Source: an uncultured Acidimicrobiales bacterium (GTDB lineage Bacteria > Actinomycetota > Acidimicrobiia > Acidimicrobiales > SHLQ01). Taken from it: 32,610 nucleotides of DNA. Position 1 is the first letter of the stretch. Every line of letters begins with the position of its first letter. Both the position numbers and the translations under genes were made by a program. The stretch lies in assembly GCA_938084885.1 (NCBI GenBank), contig CALKGG010000077.1, positions 1 to 32,610 on the forward strand, given 5' to 3'. The notes beneath the pieces were generated by a model that ran no database searches, had not been told where the DNA came from, and saw only the letters and a program-made list of their open reading frames with translations. This document shows, piece after piece, positions 16,913-25,576 of this stretch.

Positions 16913-18466
16913 CTACTCCCACTCGATGGTGCCGGGCGGCTTCGACGTAATGTCGTACGCCACACGATTGACGCCCGCGACCTCGTTGATGATCCGGTTC
17001 GACATCTTGTCGAGCAGGTCGTACGGCAACCGCGCCCAGTCGGCAGTCATTGCGTCCTCCGACGTAACAGCTCGAATGATGATGGCATCGGCATAGGTGC
17101 GCTCATCACCCATCACCCCGACCGAATTCACCCCGGGAAGCACGGCGAACGCCTGCCAAATCTCGCGTTCAAGACCCGCGTTGCGAATTTCCTCGCGCAC
17201 GATGAAGTCGGCTTCTTGCAGCACCGCGACCTTTTCGGGAGTCACATCACCAATGATGCGAACGCCAAGGCCAGGGCCAGGAAACGGCTGACGCCACACA
17301 ATCTCGTCGGGCAACCCCAGCTCAGTTCCGACTGTTCGAACCTCGTCCTTGAACAACAGCCGCAGCGGTTCGACCAACTCGAACTCGATGTCGTCTGGCA
17401 AGCCACCGACGTTGTGGTGGCTCTTGATCTTTGCGGCATCGCTGGTGCCCGACTCGATCACATCGGGATACAGCGTGCCCTGCACCAGATATTGCGCACC
17501 CACAACCTGCGCCTTTGCTGCTTCGAACACACGGATGAACTGCTCACCGATGGTCTTGCGCTTGGTCTCGGGGTCGACGACGCCCTCGAGGTGGGTAAAG
17601 AACCGGTCGGCCGCGCTGACATGAATGAGCTCGATGCCTTGGGTGCGCTCAAAGGTCTCGACAATCTGGTCAGACTCGCCCTTTCGCATCAGCCCGGTGT
17701 CGACATACACACACGTCAACCGATCGCCCACCGCCTTGTGGACAAGCGCAGCCGCAACGGCAGAATCGACGCCGCCGGAAAGCGCACAGATGACGCGGCC
17801 CTCGCTACCCACTTGCCTTTGGATGAGATCGACCTGCGTGTCGATGACGCTGGCCATCGTCCATGTCCGATCCGCACCACACCCCTCGCTGAGGAAACGC
17901 TCGATAACGGTCTGGCCGTGCTCGGTGTGCACGACCTCGGGGTGATACTGCACGCCATAGAGACCGCGTTGACGGTCTTCGAATGCCGCAACCGGAGCGT
18001 CAGGAGTCGATGCGGTCACGGTGAAGCCATCGGGCATCTCAGTGATGGCATCGAAATGGCTCATCCAGACGGTTTGGACTTGCGGCGTGCCGTCGAGAAG
18101 TGCGCCAGGCTCGGGCCCAACCGACAGCTCGGTGCGTCCATACTCGCCTCGCTCATTTCGCCCAACAACACCCTCTTGTTGGTGCGCAATCATTTGCGCG
18201 CCGTAACAAATGCCGAGCATTGGAATGTCGAGGTCGTAGACAGCGGGGTCGATCATTGGGGCCCCATCGACGTGAACCGACTTCGGCCCTCCCGAAAAGA
18301 TGATGCCGGTCGGGGCCTTTTCCCGAACCTCATCGGCGGTGATGGTATGGGGAACAATCTCGGAATAGACGCTCGCTTCACGAACTCGACGAGCGATCAG
18401 CTGTGCGTATTGCGCGCCAAAATCGACGACGAGAACCGATTCTTCGGTTGGGTCTGGAATGGTCAT
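16913..18466 (-). CDS. guaA: GMP synthase (glutamine-hydrolysing)
   Basis: 517 residues from ATG 18466. It converts XMP to GMP with ATP and glutamine. The N-terminal class I amidotransferase has nucleophile Cys87 (GICYGAQ) and His175/Glu177 ([11 protein letters not shown]). The ATP-pyrophosphatase P-loop SGGVDS is at 230-235, and the protein ends with the conserved KPPGTIEWE dimerisation/XMP-binding tail. The chosen start shares four bases (ATGA) with the stop of guaB3 upstream; longer starts inside guaB3 are not needed. All catalytic residues are present and length matches the family. It is the second gene of the guaB3-guaA-DinB set. Confidence 0.97.
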   Translation of the reverse strand: MTIPDPTEESVLVVDFGAQYAQLIARRVREASVYSEIVPHTITADEVREKAPTGIIFSGGPKSVHVDGAPMIDPAVYDLDIPMLGICYGAQMIAHQQEGVVGRNERGEYGRTELSVGPEPGALLDGTPQVQTVWMSHFDAITEMPDGFTVTASTPDAPVAAFEDRQRGLYGVQYHPEVVHTEHGQTVIERFLSEGCGADRTWTMASVIDTQVDLIQRQVGSEGRVICALSGGVDSAVAAALVHKAVGDRLTCVYVDTGLMRKGESDQIVETFERTQGIELIHVSAADRFFTHLEGVVDPETKRKTIGEQFIRVFEAAKAQVVGAQYLVQGTLYPDVIESGTSDAAKIKSHHNVGGLPDDIEFELVEPLRLLFKDEVRTVGTELGLPDEIVWRQPFPGPGLGVRIIGDVTPEKVAVLQEADFIVREEIRNAGLEREIWQAFAVLPGVNSVGVMGDERTYADAIIIRAVTSEDAMTADWARLPYDLLDKMSNRIINEVAGVNRVAYDITSKPPGTIEWE

Positions 18467-19575
18467 TTCTGGCTCACCAGAATCTCTGCTTTCTGAAAGT
18501 CTTTGAGGTCGGTATATCCGCACATCGCCATGGATTGACGCAAGCCACCCGCAAGATTCACCGAGCCGTCGTCGGCATGAGACGGCCCATGGATGATCTC
18601 GGCGAGCGTACCCACCGGCTCAACGGGAACTCGGCCACCTTGGGGCACTGTTGGATGCACACTCTGCACGCCCCAATGCCACCCACGGCCAGGGGCCTCC
18701 ACAGCGGCGGCAAGCGGAGCGCCGAGCATCACCGCGTCGGCACCGCAAACAATCGCCTTGGCAACGTCGCCGCCCGTCGCCATTGATCCGTCCGCAATGA
18801 TCTGTGTGTACACGCCGGTCTCGTCGAGGTGTCGGATGCGAGCAGCCCGCACGTCGGCGAGCGCCGTAGCTTGCGGTCCCCCAATGCCGAGCACGGTGCG
18901 AACCGTCGAGGCCCGGCCAGTGCCCACACCAACGAGCACGCCCGCAGCGCCAGTGCGCATGAGATGCAGCGCGGCCGCGTAGCTCGCGCAATCACCGACG
19001 ATCACCGGAAGCTCGAGGCCTCGGATAAACGTCTTGAGGTTCAGCGGCTCGCTGTCGTTGTTCGAGACGTGTTCAGCAGACAGGACGGGTTGTTGGATCA
19101 CGAGCATGCCGAGATCAGCCGTGAGGATCGTATCGATGTGTGCTTTCGTCCGCTGTGGGCTGATCGCCGCGCAACTGACCACACCGGCCGCGTTGATTTC
19201 GGCGATTCGTTCGACGATGAGCTCAGGAATAACCGGAGCTTCATACAGCTGTTGCATCCGCTGCACCGACGCCGCGTTGTCGAGCGTCGAGATCTCCTCG
19301 AGGATCCCGTCGGCATTCTCATAGCGGGTCCACAGGCCTTCGAGGTTGAGGACCCCAACGCCGCCTTGCTGACCAATTTCGATCGCCGTCGAAGGGCTTA
19401 CCACCGAGTCCATCGCCGAGGCCATAAATGGCAGATCGAATCGGTAGGCGTCGATCTCCCACGTGAGATCGATGTCTTCGGGGTCGCGCGTTCGGCGGGT
19501 CGGCACGATCATGATGTCGTCGAAGCCATACGCGCGACGCGCCGTCTTTCCCTTGCCAATATCAAACTCAGCCAC
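18463..19575 (-). CDS. guaB3: GuaB3 family IMP dehydrogenase-related protein
   Basis: 370 residues forming a (beta/alpha)8 barrel related to IMP dehydrogenase, lacking the CBS (Bateman) domain. It matches the actinobacterial GuaB3 pattern: N-terminal [25 protein letters not shown] at 51-61, and [19 protein letters not shown]. In classical IMPDH a catalytic Cys sits in the GSxCxT loop. Here the equivalent stretch is [11 protein letters not shown] with Ser223, so ordinary IMPDH chemistry is doubtful unless another residue substitutes. GuaB3 activity differs between lineages, and a purine nucleotide reductase or dehydrogenase role is possible. It begins at GTG with GGGGAG upstream and overlaps guaA by 4 bases. 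Confidence 0.92.
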   Translation of the reverse strand: MAEFDIGKGKTARRAYGFDDIMIVPTRRTRDPEDIDLTWEIDAYRFDLPFMASAMDSVVSPSTAIEIGQQGGVGVLNLEGLWTRYENADGILEEISTLDNAASVQRMQQLYEAPVIPELIVERIAEINAAGVVSCAAISPQRTKAHIDTILTADLGMLVIQQPVLSAEHVSNNDSEPLNLKTFIRGLELPVIVGDCASYAAALHLMRTGAAGVLVGVGTGRASTVRTVLGIGGPQATALADVRAARIRHLDETGVYTQIIADGSMATGGDVAKAIVCGADAVMLGAPLAAAVEAPGRGWHWGVQSVHPTVPQGGRVPVEPVGTLAEIIHGPSHADDGSVNLAGGLRQSMAMCGYTDLKDFQKAEILVSQK

Positions 19576-19690
19576 GGTGCTCTCCCCGGAAATCAGGAAG
19601 TGGTCAATCTAGTCGGGTTATCCCTACCCCGAGACGCCCAGCCAGCACCGTTTGCAGCCCGTGCCGACACTGTCGATCACGAGCTCACCC

Positions 19691-21094
19691 CTAGGCGAGC
19701 ATCGCCAACAGGCTGAAGAGCGCGTCGACGTGGCGTTGCTCGGTTCGAACAGCGCCAATCGCCATCCGGAGAACGGTCTGTTCGTTGAGCCGCGTATGGG
19801 TGAGATAGGCCTCGCCACTCGCATTGATCGAATCGCGAATCCGTTCGTTCGCCGAGTCGCCATCGACATGACGGAACGTAACGAGCGAAAGCGACGTTGG
19901 CGCGACCAGTTCGTAGCTCGGGTGCGCGTCGATCTTGGCGGCAAAGTCCTCAGCCATCGCAACATGGCTGCGAATAAACGCCTGCAGGCCTTCCACACCG
20001 TGGGTTCGAATCACGAACCACAACTTGAGAGCACGAAAACGACGACCGAGCGAGATCTGCCAATCTCGGTAATCAATAACCTCACCATCGTCGGTCGCCG
20101 CGTTTTGCAGATACTCGGGCACAACGCTGAGTGCTGCGAGCATCGGCTGGCGATCAGCCACATAGAACAGCGAGCAATCGAAGTTCGTCAGCAGCCACTT
20201 ATGCGGGTTCAGGGTATAGCTGTCGGCGCGTTCCAATCCGTCGTTGACAAAACGAAGCTCGGGGGCAACAGCGGCTACCCCGGCGAACGCAGCGTCCACG
20301 TGCAGCCACGCCACCAAGTCCTTACAAACGTCGGCAATATCGGCGATTGGATCAAACGCTCCCGACGAGGTCGTGCCGGTCGTTGCCTGCACAAAGAAGG
20401 GCCGCTTGCCGTCGGCGATGTCCTCGCGCATTGCGCGGCGTAGTTCGGCGGCGTCCATTGCGAAGTTGTCGTCGCAGGAAATTGTTCGGACCTGGCTTTC
20501 TCGAAGCCCAGCGATCTTGCATCCCTTCAGCATCGATGAGTGGGCGTGCTCGGATCCATAGGCCACAAGGTCGTCCCATCGGAACTGTCCCGCAATCCGT
20601 TCTCGGGCCGCCAAAATCGCCACCAGCGCTCCCGACGACGCAGAGTCTTGGATAGTCCCGCCACCAGAACCACCGGACCGGAACCGGTCGGGGAGATCGA
20701 GCATGTCGACCATCCAGTCGAGCACATGGGTTTCGAGTTCGGTGCAGGCCGGCGAGGTCGCCCACAGCATGCCCTGCACCCCAAGACCCGCCGACAAAAG
20801 CTCACCCAAGACCGACGGTGGTGACGCGTTCGCTGGAAAGTAGGCAAAGAAGTTCGGCGATTGCCAATGGGTAATACCGGGGACGATCAGTTCGTCGACA
20901 TCGGACATAATGTCGGCCCACGCTTCGGGCCCTTGCGGCGGCGACGTTGGAAGGGCAGAACGGAGATCGCCGGGTTTCGTCTGGCTCAACACCGGAAGCG
21001 CATCGACGCGCTCCCAGTAGTCGGCAATCCAGTCGATCATCTCGTGTCCGGCCGAACGAAACTCGTCGTTGGACATCGGCGCCTCGTAGCTCAT
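19691..21094 (-). CDS. PLP-dependent group II decarboxylase (aromatic-amino-acid-decarboxylase-like)
   Basis: 467 residues from ATG 21094, chosen because GAGG lies about 4 bases upstream and because upstream sequence in frame is non-conserved. The fold-type I PLP enzyme shows the stacking His183 (SEHAHSS), PLP-binding Asp267 (HVDAAF) and Schiff-base Lys299 (NPHKWLLTNFDCS). It has the N-terminal HWQSPNFFAYFPAN segment of aromatic L-amino-acid, tyrosine and tryptophan decarboxylases. It would release CO2 and an amine such as tyramine, tryptamine or phenylethylamine; the substrate is not clear. It is downstream of a possible small gene and near a divergent LysR regulator. Confidence 0.93.
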   Translation of the reverse strand: MSYEAPMSNDEFRSAGHEMIDWIADYWERVDALPVLSQTKPGDLRSALPTSPPQGPEAWADIMSDVDELIVPGITHWQSPNFFAYFPANASPPSVLGELLSAGLGVQGMLWATSPACTELETHVLDWMVDMLDLPDRFRSGGSGGGTIQDSASSGALVAILAARERIAGQFRWDDLVAYGSEHAHSSMLKGCKIAGLRESQVRTISCDDNFAMDAAELRRAMREDIADGKRPFFVQATTGTTSSGAFDPIADIADVCKDLVAWLHVDAAFAGVAAVAPELRFVNDGLERADSYTLNPHKWLLTNFDCSLFYVADRQPMLAALSVVPEYLQNAATDDGEVIDYRDWQISLGRRFRALKLWFVIRTHGVEGLQAFIRSHVAMAEDFAAKIDAHPSYELVAPTSLSLVTFRHVDGDSANERIRDSINASGEAYLTHTRLNEQTVLRMAIGAVRTEQRHVDALFSLLAMLA

Positions 21095-21170
21095 CGCCCT
21101 CAAGCTAGCGGCGAGGGCAACGAGTAGGTGGTGACCGCAGCGCATATGGGCCCAGGCCCCGTGGGTTCTT

Positions 21171-21446
21171 CTAGGGCATTGGGGGACGCACGCCGTCGGT
21201 GCATGCCGCGCTGACAGCTGAGGTTGAGAGGCTGTGCTTCGGCACTGCTCGAGCGAGGGCGACGAGCCCTCGACCAAAGGTTTGGAGGCCGTGGCGCAGA
21301 TGGGCTGCTGCCTTCGCCACCGTAGTTCCAACCTCACTTCCAACCCGGTCGGCGCCTTCGACCGCCAGGGGAACAAGGGCGAGCTCGCAATGTAGGGAAG
21401 CGGAAACTGCGCAGGGCTGCTGTTGAGTGTTTGTGATCGTGGTCAT
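21171..21446 (-). CDS. Possible small protein (91 aa) upstream of the decarboxylase
   Basis: A frame from ATG 21446 with coding-like base composition (G-rich first and G/C-rich third positions) and an Ala-rich amphipathic helix (about residues 33-72). It lies on the same strand as, and 76 bases before, the PLP decarboxylase and divergent from lysR. No Shine-Dalgarno sequence is visible and no family was recognised. The whole 21095-21542 interval holds only this candidate plus an AT-rich lysR promoter region. Confidence 0.4.
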   Translation of the reverse strand: MTTITNTQQQPCAVSASLHCELALVPLAVEGADRVGSEVGTTVAKAAAHLRHGLQTFGRGLVALARAVPKHSLSTSAVSAACTDGVRPPMP

Positions 21447-21542
21447 GAATGTATTGTCACGGCAGACCCAACCATTCACAAGCGACATATTTGCATACTT
21501 TTTATTCCATTTTGTCATACTGTCGTGAGGTAGGCTTATGGC
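21447..21542. promoter_or_regulatory. AT-rich divergent control region before the LysR gene
   Basis: A stretch around 21488-21525 is conspicuously AT-rich compared with its surroundings and contains TTGCAT followed 18 bases later by TCATAC, a possible plus-strand promoter. LysR regulators usually bind such divergent spacers; no single clear operator stood out. Confidence 0.35.
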
Positions 21543-22406
21543 ATGCAGCTCGACGTCGAATCACTCCGTGTCCTCCTTGCCGTCCTCGAGACCGGCGGGA
21601 TGACCAACGCTGCACGTCAACTCCACATGAGCCAATCTGCAGTAAGCCGCAAGGTCAGTCGACTCGAGGCCAAGGCCGGTCAACCACTGTTGATACGAGA
21701 AGGCCATTCGCTTCGCCCAACAAGAGCCGCGCGCGAGCTCATCCCTGATGCACAAGCAATCGTCGAACGCCACGACGCCGCCGTTGCACGCCTGGAAAGC
21801 TCAGACCTCGAAGGAAAGGTCACCATGGGCTCAAACGGCGAGGTCGACATGTCGAAAGTCGCCTCGATCCTCGGCGCCTTCCGCCGCCGCCATCCCGCAA
21901 TCGAAGTCGAGTTTTCGATCGACCCTTCTCCCGCCCTCGCAGAACGAGTTCACTCGGGCGAAGTCGACGTAGCCCTGATCCAAGTGAGTGACAGATCGAT
22001 CGAAAAGACCGACATCGTGCTGTGGTCCGATGACCTCGTGTTCGTCACCAACGCGTGTGAAGACTTCTCGAAACAACCCATCCCATTCCTCGATTTCGAC
22101 TGCTGCTTTTTCAACAAGTACACCCACGCTGCAATGGATGACGCAGGCATCGAATTCAAAACGGTGTTTACCGCTGCCACATCGGCCAACGTCCGCGAGG
22201 CCGTCCGAGCTGGCCTTGGAGTAGCAGCGATGAATGCGCGATACCTCGGCGATGACGTCGTCGAATGGACTCCACCAACCACGCTGCACGGCCTTCCCGG
22301 CGTCCACCAAGTGCTTCGAACAGCTCCCGGCGAGCACTCCGAAGTAATCGACGCGCTCGTCGAAACGATCCGCGACAACTTTCTTGTGACATCGATCGCC
22401 AGCTAA
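21543..22406 (+). CDS. LysR-family transcriptional regulator
   Basis: 287 residues. The N-terminal winged helix-turn-helix is typical: LDVESLRVLLAVLETGGMTN, then AARQLHMSQSAVSRKVSRLE. The C-terminal periplasmic-binding-like effector domain begins near residue 90 (GKVTMGSNGEVDMSKVASIL). The ATG at 21543 was chosen since the domain starts directly after it. The protein probably senses a small metabolite and may control the divergent small gene/decarboxylase transcript, although the effector is unknown. Its stop codon overlaps the stop of the convergent Nudix gene (CTAA at 22403-22406). Confidence 0.93.
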   Translation: MQLDVESLRVLLAVLETGGMTNAARQLHMSQSAVSRKVSRLEAKAGQPLLIREGHSLRPTRAARELIPDAQAIVERHDAAVARLESSDLEGKVTMGSNGEVDMSKVASILGAFRRRHPAIEVEFSIDPSPALAERVHSGEVDVALIQVSDRSIEKTDIVLWSDDLVFVTNACEDFSKQPIPFLDFDCCFFNKYTHAAMDDAGIEFKTVFTAATSANVREAVRAGLGVAAMNARYLGDDVVEWTPPTTLHGLPGVHQVLRTAPGEHSEVIDALVETIRDNFLVTSIAS

Positions 22407-23089
22407 CTGGCCAACACCTCGAGCAGATTGTGCAACATCAGCGATGTTGCACCCCAAACCGTGTCGCCAACGAGATCAAAGAAGTGCATGGGCACCCATT
22501 CCCCGTTCCAAAACCAGTCCTCGGCGCGGTAAACCCCAGGGCTTAGCAACTCGCGCAACGGCACCGTGAGGATCACATCGACCTCGTCAGGCGAAGCCAC
22601 AAGCGTGGGAGGCTGAGACAACGTCGCAACGATCGGCTGGACGAGTGAGTAACTGGCGCCGGTGATGAACGAGTCGAGCTCGCCTGCACGCTGTGGCAGC
22701 GTTGGGTCGAGCGCCACTTCTTCCTCGGCTTCGCGAAGTGCCGTATGCCAGAGCGATTCGTCCGTCTCATCGAAGGACCCGCCCGGAAACGCAATCTCAC
22801 CAGCGTGTTTGCGCATGTGCATTGGGCGACGGGTAAGGATCGTCGTTGGACCATCGGCGCCGTCATAGATCGCCACGAGCACCGCAGAACGTCGACCTTG
22901 TTCTACAGGCCGCTGAACAGCCGGCCCCCGAACCACTTCCGACCGAACGTATGCGCCGAGAGCCCGCTGAACATCGCCAATCGTGTCCGGTCCCCGATAC
23001 CCAATCCATGTCGGAACGACCCCAGGCCGCACATCATCTGGGGTTGGGATTACTTGCGGCCCGCCGCGTTCGGGGACCGCCATAGTCAC
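22403..23089 (-). CDS. Nudix hydrolase, CoA pyrophosphatase type
   Basis: About 228 residues. The Nudix box is visible as GGSFDETDESLWHTALREAEEEVAL (shown here in two parts: GGSFDETDESLWH and TALREAEEEVAL), with the usual REUxEE core intact and Ala in place of the late Gly/Val position. The preceding LTRRPMHMRKHAGEIAFPGG matches the coenzyme A pyrophosphatase signature, so it probably splits CoA or acyl-CoA into phosphopantetheine and 3',5'-ADP. The GTG at 23089 overlaps the upstream small gene by 4 bases (GTGA). An ATG two codons later (23083) is an equal alternative. Confidence 0.9.
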   Translation of the reverse strand: MTMAVPERGGPQVIPTPDDVRPGVVPTWIGYRGPDTIGDVQRALGAYVRSEVVRGPAVQRPVEQGRRSAVLVAIYDGADGPTTILTRRPMHMRKHAGEIAFPGGSFDETDESLWHTALREAEEEVALDPTLPQRAGELDSFITGASYSLVQPIVATLSQPPTLVASPDEVDVILTVPLRELLSPGVYRAEDWFWNGEWVPMHFFDLVGDTVWGATSLMLHNLLEVLAS

Positions 23090-23376
23090 TCTGGAAGTTC
23101 AGTGAGCAGCTCGACCAGACCCTGGTCTTTCAACACTGCCAACACAATTTCGGGACGAGTCTTGCCCTTTTCCCAACCCACCCACGACTCGAGCATCGCA
23201 GCGATCTTGTCGTCGCCATTGGTGCTCTCCATCTTCGCGGCGAGCATCTCGGGCAGGAAGCCGGTCTTTAGGTACGACATGGTGCGACCCGGCATCTCGG
23301 TCTCAGCAACCCAGTCGTTGAACTGGCCGAGCAGCTTGGCCGGCGATGGGGCAGGGCGTTCTTGGAATTCGTCCAC
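23086..23376 (-). CDS. Hypothetical protein (96 aa)
   Basis: No family recognised. A mostly helical soluble protein with segments SPAKLLGQFNDWVAETEMPG, PEMLAAKMESTNGDDKIAAM and PEIVLAVLKDQGLVELLTEL, and no membrane span or metal motif. It is tightly packed: 6 bases or fewer from the upstream aminotransferase stop and overlapping the Nudix start by 4 bases. It therefore belongs to a glycosylase-aminotransferase-unknown-Nudix transcript. Codon use is like its neighbours. Confidence 0.8.
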   Translation of the reverse strand: MDEFQERPAPSPAKLLGQFNDWVAETEMPGRTMSYLKTGFLPEMLAAKMESTNGDDKIAAMLESWVGWEKGKTRPEIVLAVLKDQGLVELLTELPE

Positions 23377-23381
23377 AGCCC

Positions 23382-24230
23382 TCAGGCTATCGAAGCAAGT
23401 TCGCGAGCGGTCCGGTCGGCCATGGCTTCGCGAAGCGCCGTGGTATGTGGACCAACGGGAAACGCCCGCTCCCCAACCGAGGTGACAGACAACGTGTCGC
23501 GCAGTGTCGAAAGCGCAAAGAACTCGCTCGCGTCCTCAAGGCGCTCGAGTCCAACCTCGACCTCACGGATCTCAATACCAGCATCCTCGGCCGCGTCGAA
23601 CGCGAGCTGTCGTGTGATCGACTCCAATATCCCGAGGGTGAGGGACGGCGTTTCGTAAATGGCGCGTCCGTCTTCTTCGACAACCCACCCGACCGAAAAA
23701 CTCGGACCTTCAAGAACTCGACCCGATCGGCCAATCAACAACGCATCGTCGAACCCGTGGAGCTTCGCCTGGCGAATCGCTCCGAAATTGTTTCCATAGG
23801 AGAGCGTCTTGGCCCCGAGCAGCTCCCATTCGGCACCGTCGGAATGCCACGGCGCCGAGAGTGGATGCAGCGTCAGCACCAGTTCGCGGCTGGGCAACGG
23901 TTCGGATGCAACAACAACCCTCGCAGGGGTTTCGAAGGGGTCATCTCCAGCCGAGACCAACAGTCGGATCATGCACGAATCCATTCCCGATGCCGCCCGG
24001 TTGCACCACGCTTTCAATTCGTCTACCGGAGGAAGGTCAATGCCGAGCATCGCTGCGCTCTTCGCTAACCGTTCGAGATGCGGCACAAGCCGAAAGCACA
24101 CGCCATCAAACACGCGCATCACTTCGAAAACTCCGTAGCCACGGATGAACCCAATGTCGGTGACCGGAATGGACGCCGTGGCCGGATCGACCATCTCCCC
24201 ATCGATCTGCACGGTCGTGAATCCACTCAT
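23382..24230 (-). CDS. Class IV PLP aminotransferase / aminodeoxychorismate-lyase-like
   Basis: 282 residues from ATG 24230, which overlaps the upstream glycosylase stop by 4 bases (ATGA). The fold-type IV PLP protein has TDIGFIRGYGVFEVMRVFDG at the N-terminus, the candidate Schiff-base Lys141 in GAKTLSYGNNFG, and the phosphate-binding segment ETPSLTLGILESITRQL. It could be a branched-chain or D-amino-acid aminotransferase or 4-amino-4-deoxychorismate lyase; the substrate loops do not decide. ATG 24242 is a less likely alternative start. Confidence 0.88.
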   Translation of the reverse strand: MSGFTTVQIDGEMVDPATASIPVTDIGFIRGYGVFEVMRVFDGVCFRLVPHLERLAKSAAMLGIDLPPVDELKAWCNRAASGMDSCMIRLLVSAGDDPFETPARVVVASEPLPSRELVLTLHPLSAPWHSDGAEWELLGAKTLSYGNNFGAIRQAKLHGFDDALLIGRSGRVLEGPSFSVGWVVEEDGRAIYETPSLTLGILESITRQLAFDAAEDAGIEIREVEVGLERLEDASEFFALSTLRDTLSVTSVGERAFPVGPHTTALREAMADRTARELASIA

Positions 24231-25186
24231 CTTGTGTCCCATGTTTCTCTGCTGGCGGTGGTATGTGGCGGCCGTGACCTGCCGCCGTCTTTGACGCCGA
24301 CTCCACGTTCCATGTTGAGCCCGTCGCCGGTGAGCGACAACCTCGGTCCGCGCTTTGGAGCCGATCCGTTCGACTTTACGAGTCGAAGCACCCGCCACCG
24401 GTGGCCCGTCCACGGCTCGAGCAGTTCTAGCATCCGGGCGTCGTTACCGCGCTCTTCGCTGGCGAGATGCCACGCCACGGTGTTGGGCAGGTGGTAGTCG
24501 CCCACTGGCACGGCGTCGCTGTTTCCCATTGCGGTCGCCGTAATCATTGCGGTCGTCCATGGGCCGATGCCGCGAATTCGTTCGAGGCGAGCAGCGACCT
24601 GTTCGGGACTGCTCGCTGTGAGCTGGCCGAGCCTCGGCATCTCTCGGGCAGCCCGAAGGATAATCTCGGCCCGCTTGCGCTCGACTCCGCACGGATGCAG
24701 GTCGCTGTATCCCATATCGGCAACACGTTCGGGAGACGGCAAGATCCAGCCACCGCCAGGCCCTGGAGCCGGGTCACCGTAACGCTTTGCGATCTCGCGC
24801 CGAGATGCGTACGCGTTCTTGGCCTGCACCTTCTGTCCGAGGATTCCGCCGATGAGCGAGTCCCACAGCCGATCGGTGCGGCCGAGCAGGAACGGGCGTT
24901 TATTCCATGTGTCGGCGAGACGGCCGGGCGGCGGCGAGAAGCCGGAGATATCGTCGGCGGCGCCGAGCAGTTTCGGCGCTTGGGCAATCATCCAGTCGGC
25001 GCCCGGACCCCACGCCTGCGCATCGACGGTTGTCGGGCCGGTGCGGGTGAGGCGGAGCGACCCGAGCCCGTTTGGGGTTCGGGTGTTCCACGACGTTTCT
25101 CGCGGCCCGACCATGATTGGATCACGAGCGCCACGAACGGTCGAGGCGAGCTCGATCCAGTTCGGGATCTCGATCGTGTGCTTCAC
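24227..25186 (-). CDS. AlkA-like DNA-3-methyladenine glycosylase (HhH-GPD)
   Basis: 319 residues from GTG 25186. Helix-hairpin-helix motif ERIRGIGPWTTAMITATAM followed by the catalytic Asp230 in VGDYHLPNTV, as in AlkA-type base-excision glycosylases that remove alkylated purines. The N-terminal part (IPNWIELASTVRGARDP) resembles the AlkA beta domain. The reading frame stays open for another 500 bases upstream into the groEL terminator region, but that part is not protein-like and runs under a small plus-strand gene, so the start is placed at 25186. It is first of a four-gene minus-strand set. Confidence 0.87.
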   Translation of the reverse strand: MKHTIEIPNWIELASTVRGARDPIMVGPRETSWNTRTPNGLGSLRLTRTGPTTVDAQAWGPGADWMIAQAPKLLGAADDISGFSPPPGRLADTWNKRPFLLGRTDRLWDSLIGGILGQKVQAKNAYASRREIAKRYGDPAPGPGGGWILPSPERVADMGYSDLHPCGVERKRAEIILRAAREMPRLGQLTASSPEQVAARLERIRGIGPWTTAMITATAMGNSDAVPVGDYHLPNTVAWHLASEERGNDARMLELLEPWTGHRWRVLRLVKSNGSAPKRGPRLSLTGDGLNMERGVGVKDGGRSRPPHTTASRETWDTR

Positions 25187-25315
25187 GTTCCGGACACTAC
25201 CCGCAAAGATCCGAACACGACGGGTGCACCACGCGGTGAGCAACGGTTGGGGCCAGTGAAGAGCGAGTTTGCGCAAACCTTCCCAAATCACACGCAATGT
25301 GGCACTATTAACACC

Positions 25316-25453
25316 GTGGGTCCGGTCGTTGTTAACGCTTTGCGAAGCGTCCGTAGAGAATGGCATGAAGCGCCATGGTTCGTGCTGCTGATCGTCGCGA
25401 TCGCAGCCGTCCTCGCTCAAATCACCTACGCCGGCGTCACCAACCTCTTCTAA
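25316..25453 (+). CDS. Tiny membrane protein candidate (45 aa)
   Basis: GTG start, 45 codons: a short basic N-terminus with VRREWHEAPW, one hydrophobic helix (FVLLIVAIAAVLAQITYAG) and a short tail. TATTAA lies just 4 bases before the GTG and may be a -10 element for a leaderless message. The gene is divergent from the glycosylase and followed at once by the long inverted repeat at 25458. No homologue is recognised. Coding status is likely but not certain. Confidence 0.5.
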   Translation: MGPVVVNALRSVRREWHEAPWFVLLIVAIAAVLAQITYAGVTNLF

Positions 25454-25457
25454 CGGC

Positions 25458-25514
25458 CGGAAAATCTGTGGTCCCCATCGGGGCCCTTCCCGCTCACCGA
25501 CCACAAATTTTCCG
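25458..25514. repeat. Long inverted repeat (15-bp arms)
   Basis: Arms 25458-25472 and 25500-25514 (CGGAAAATCTGTGGT against ACCACAAATTTTCCG) pair at 14 of 15 positions. On the minus-strand transcript the one mismatch becomes a G-U pair, so all 15 would pair. A small CCCC-ATC-GGGG hairpin lies in the loop. It sits between the tiny membrane gene and the groEL terminator; neither strand has a T-run after it. Confidence 0.75.
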
Positions 25515-25547
25515 CCGGCGGTTACGGGGTGGGCTACAAAACGCAAA

Positions 25548-25575
25548 GAGGCGGCACCTTTGCAGGTGCCGCCTC
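25548..25575 (-). terminator. Strong intrinsic terminator after groEL
   Basis: GAGGCGGCACCT-TTGC-AGGTGCCGCCTC is a perfect 12-bp stem with a 4-base loop. On the minus strand it is followed by TTTGCGTTTT, the expected U-rich tail. It lies 143 bases after the groEL stop, beyond a series of smaller hairpins. Confidence 0.85.
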
Positions 25576-25576
25576 C

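Noticed and set aside
16859-18496. Plus-strand open frame (545 codons) opposite guaA
   Set aside because: guaA is certain from its catalytic motifs; the antisense product has no family features.
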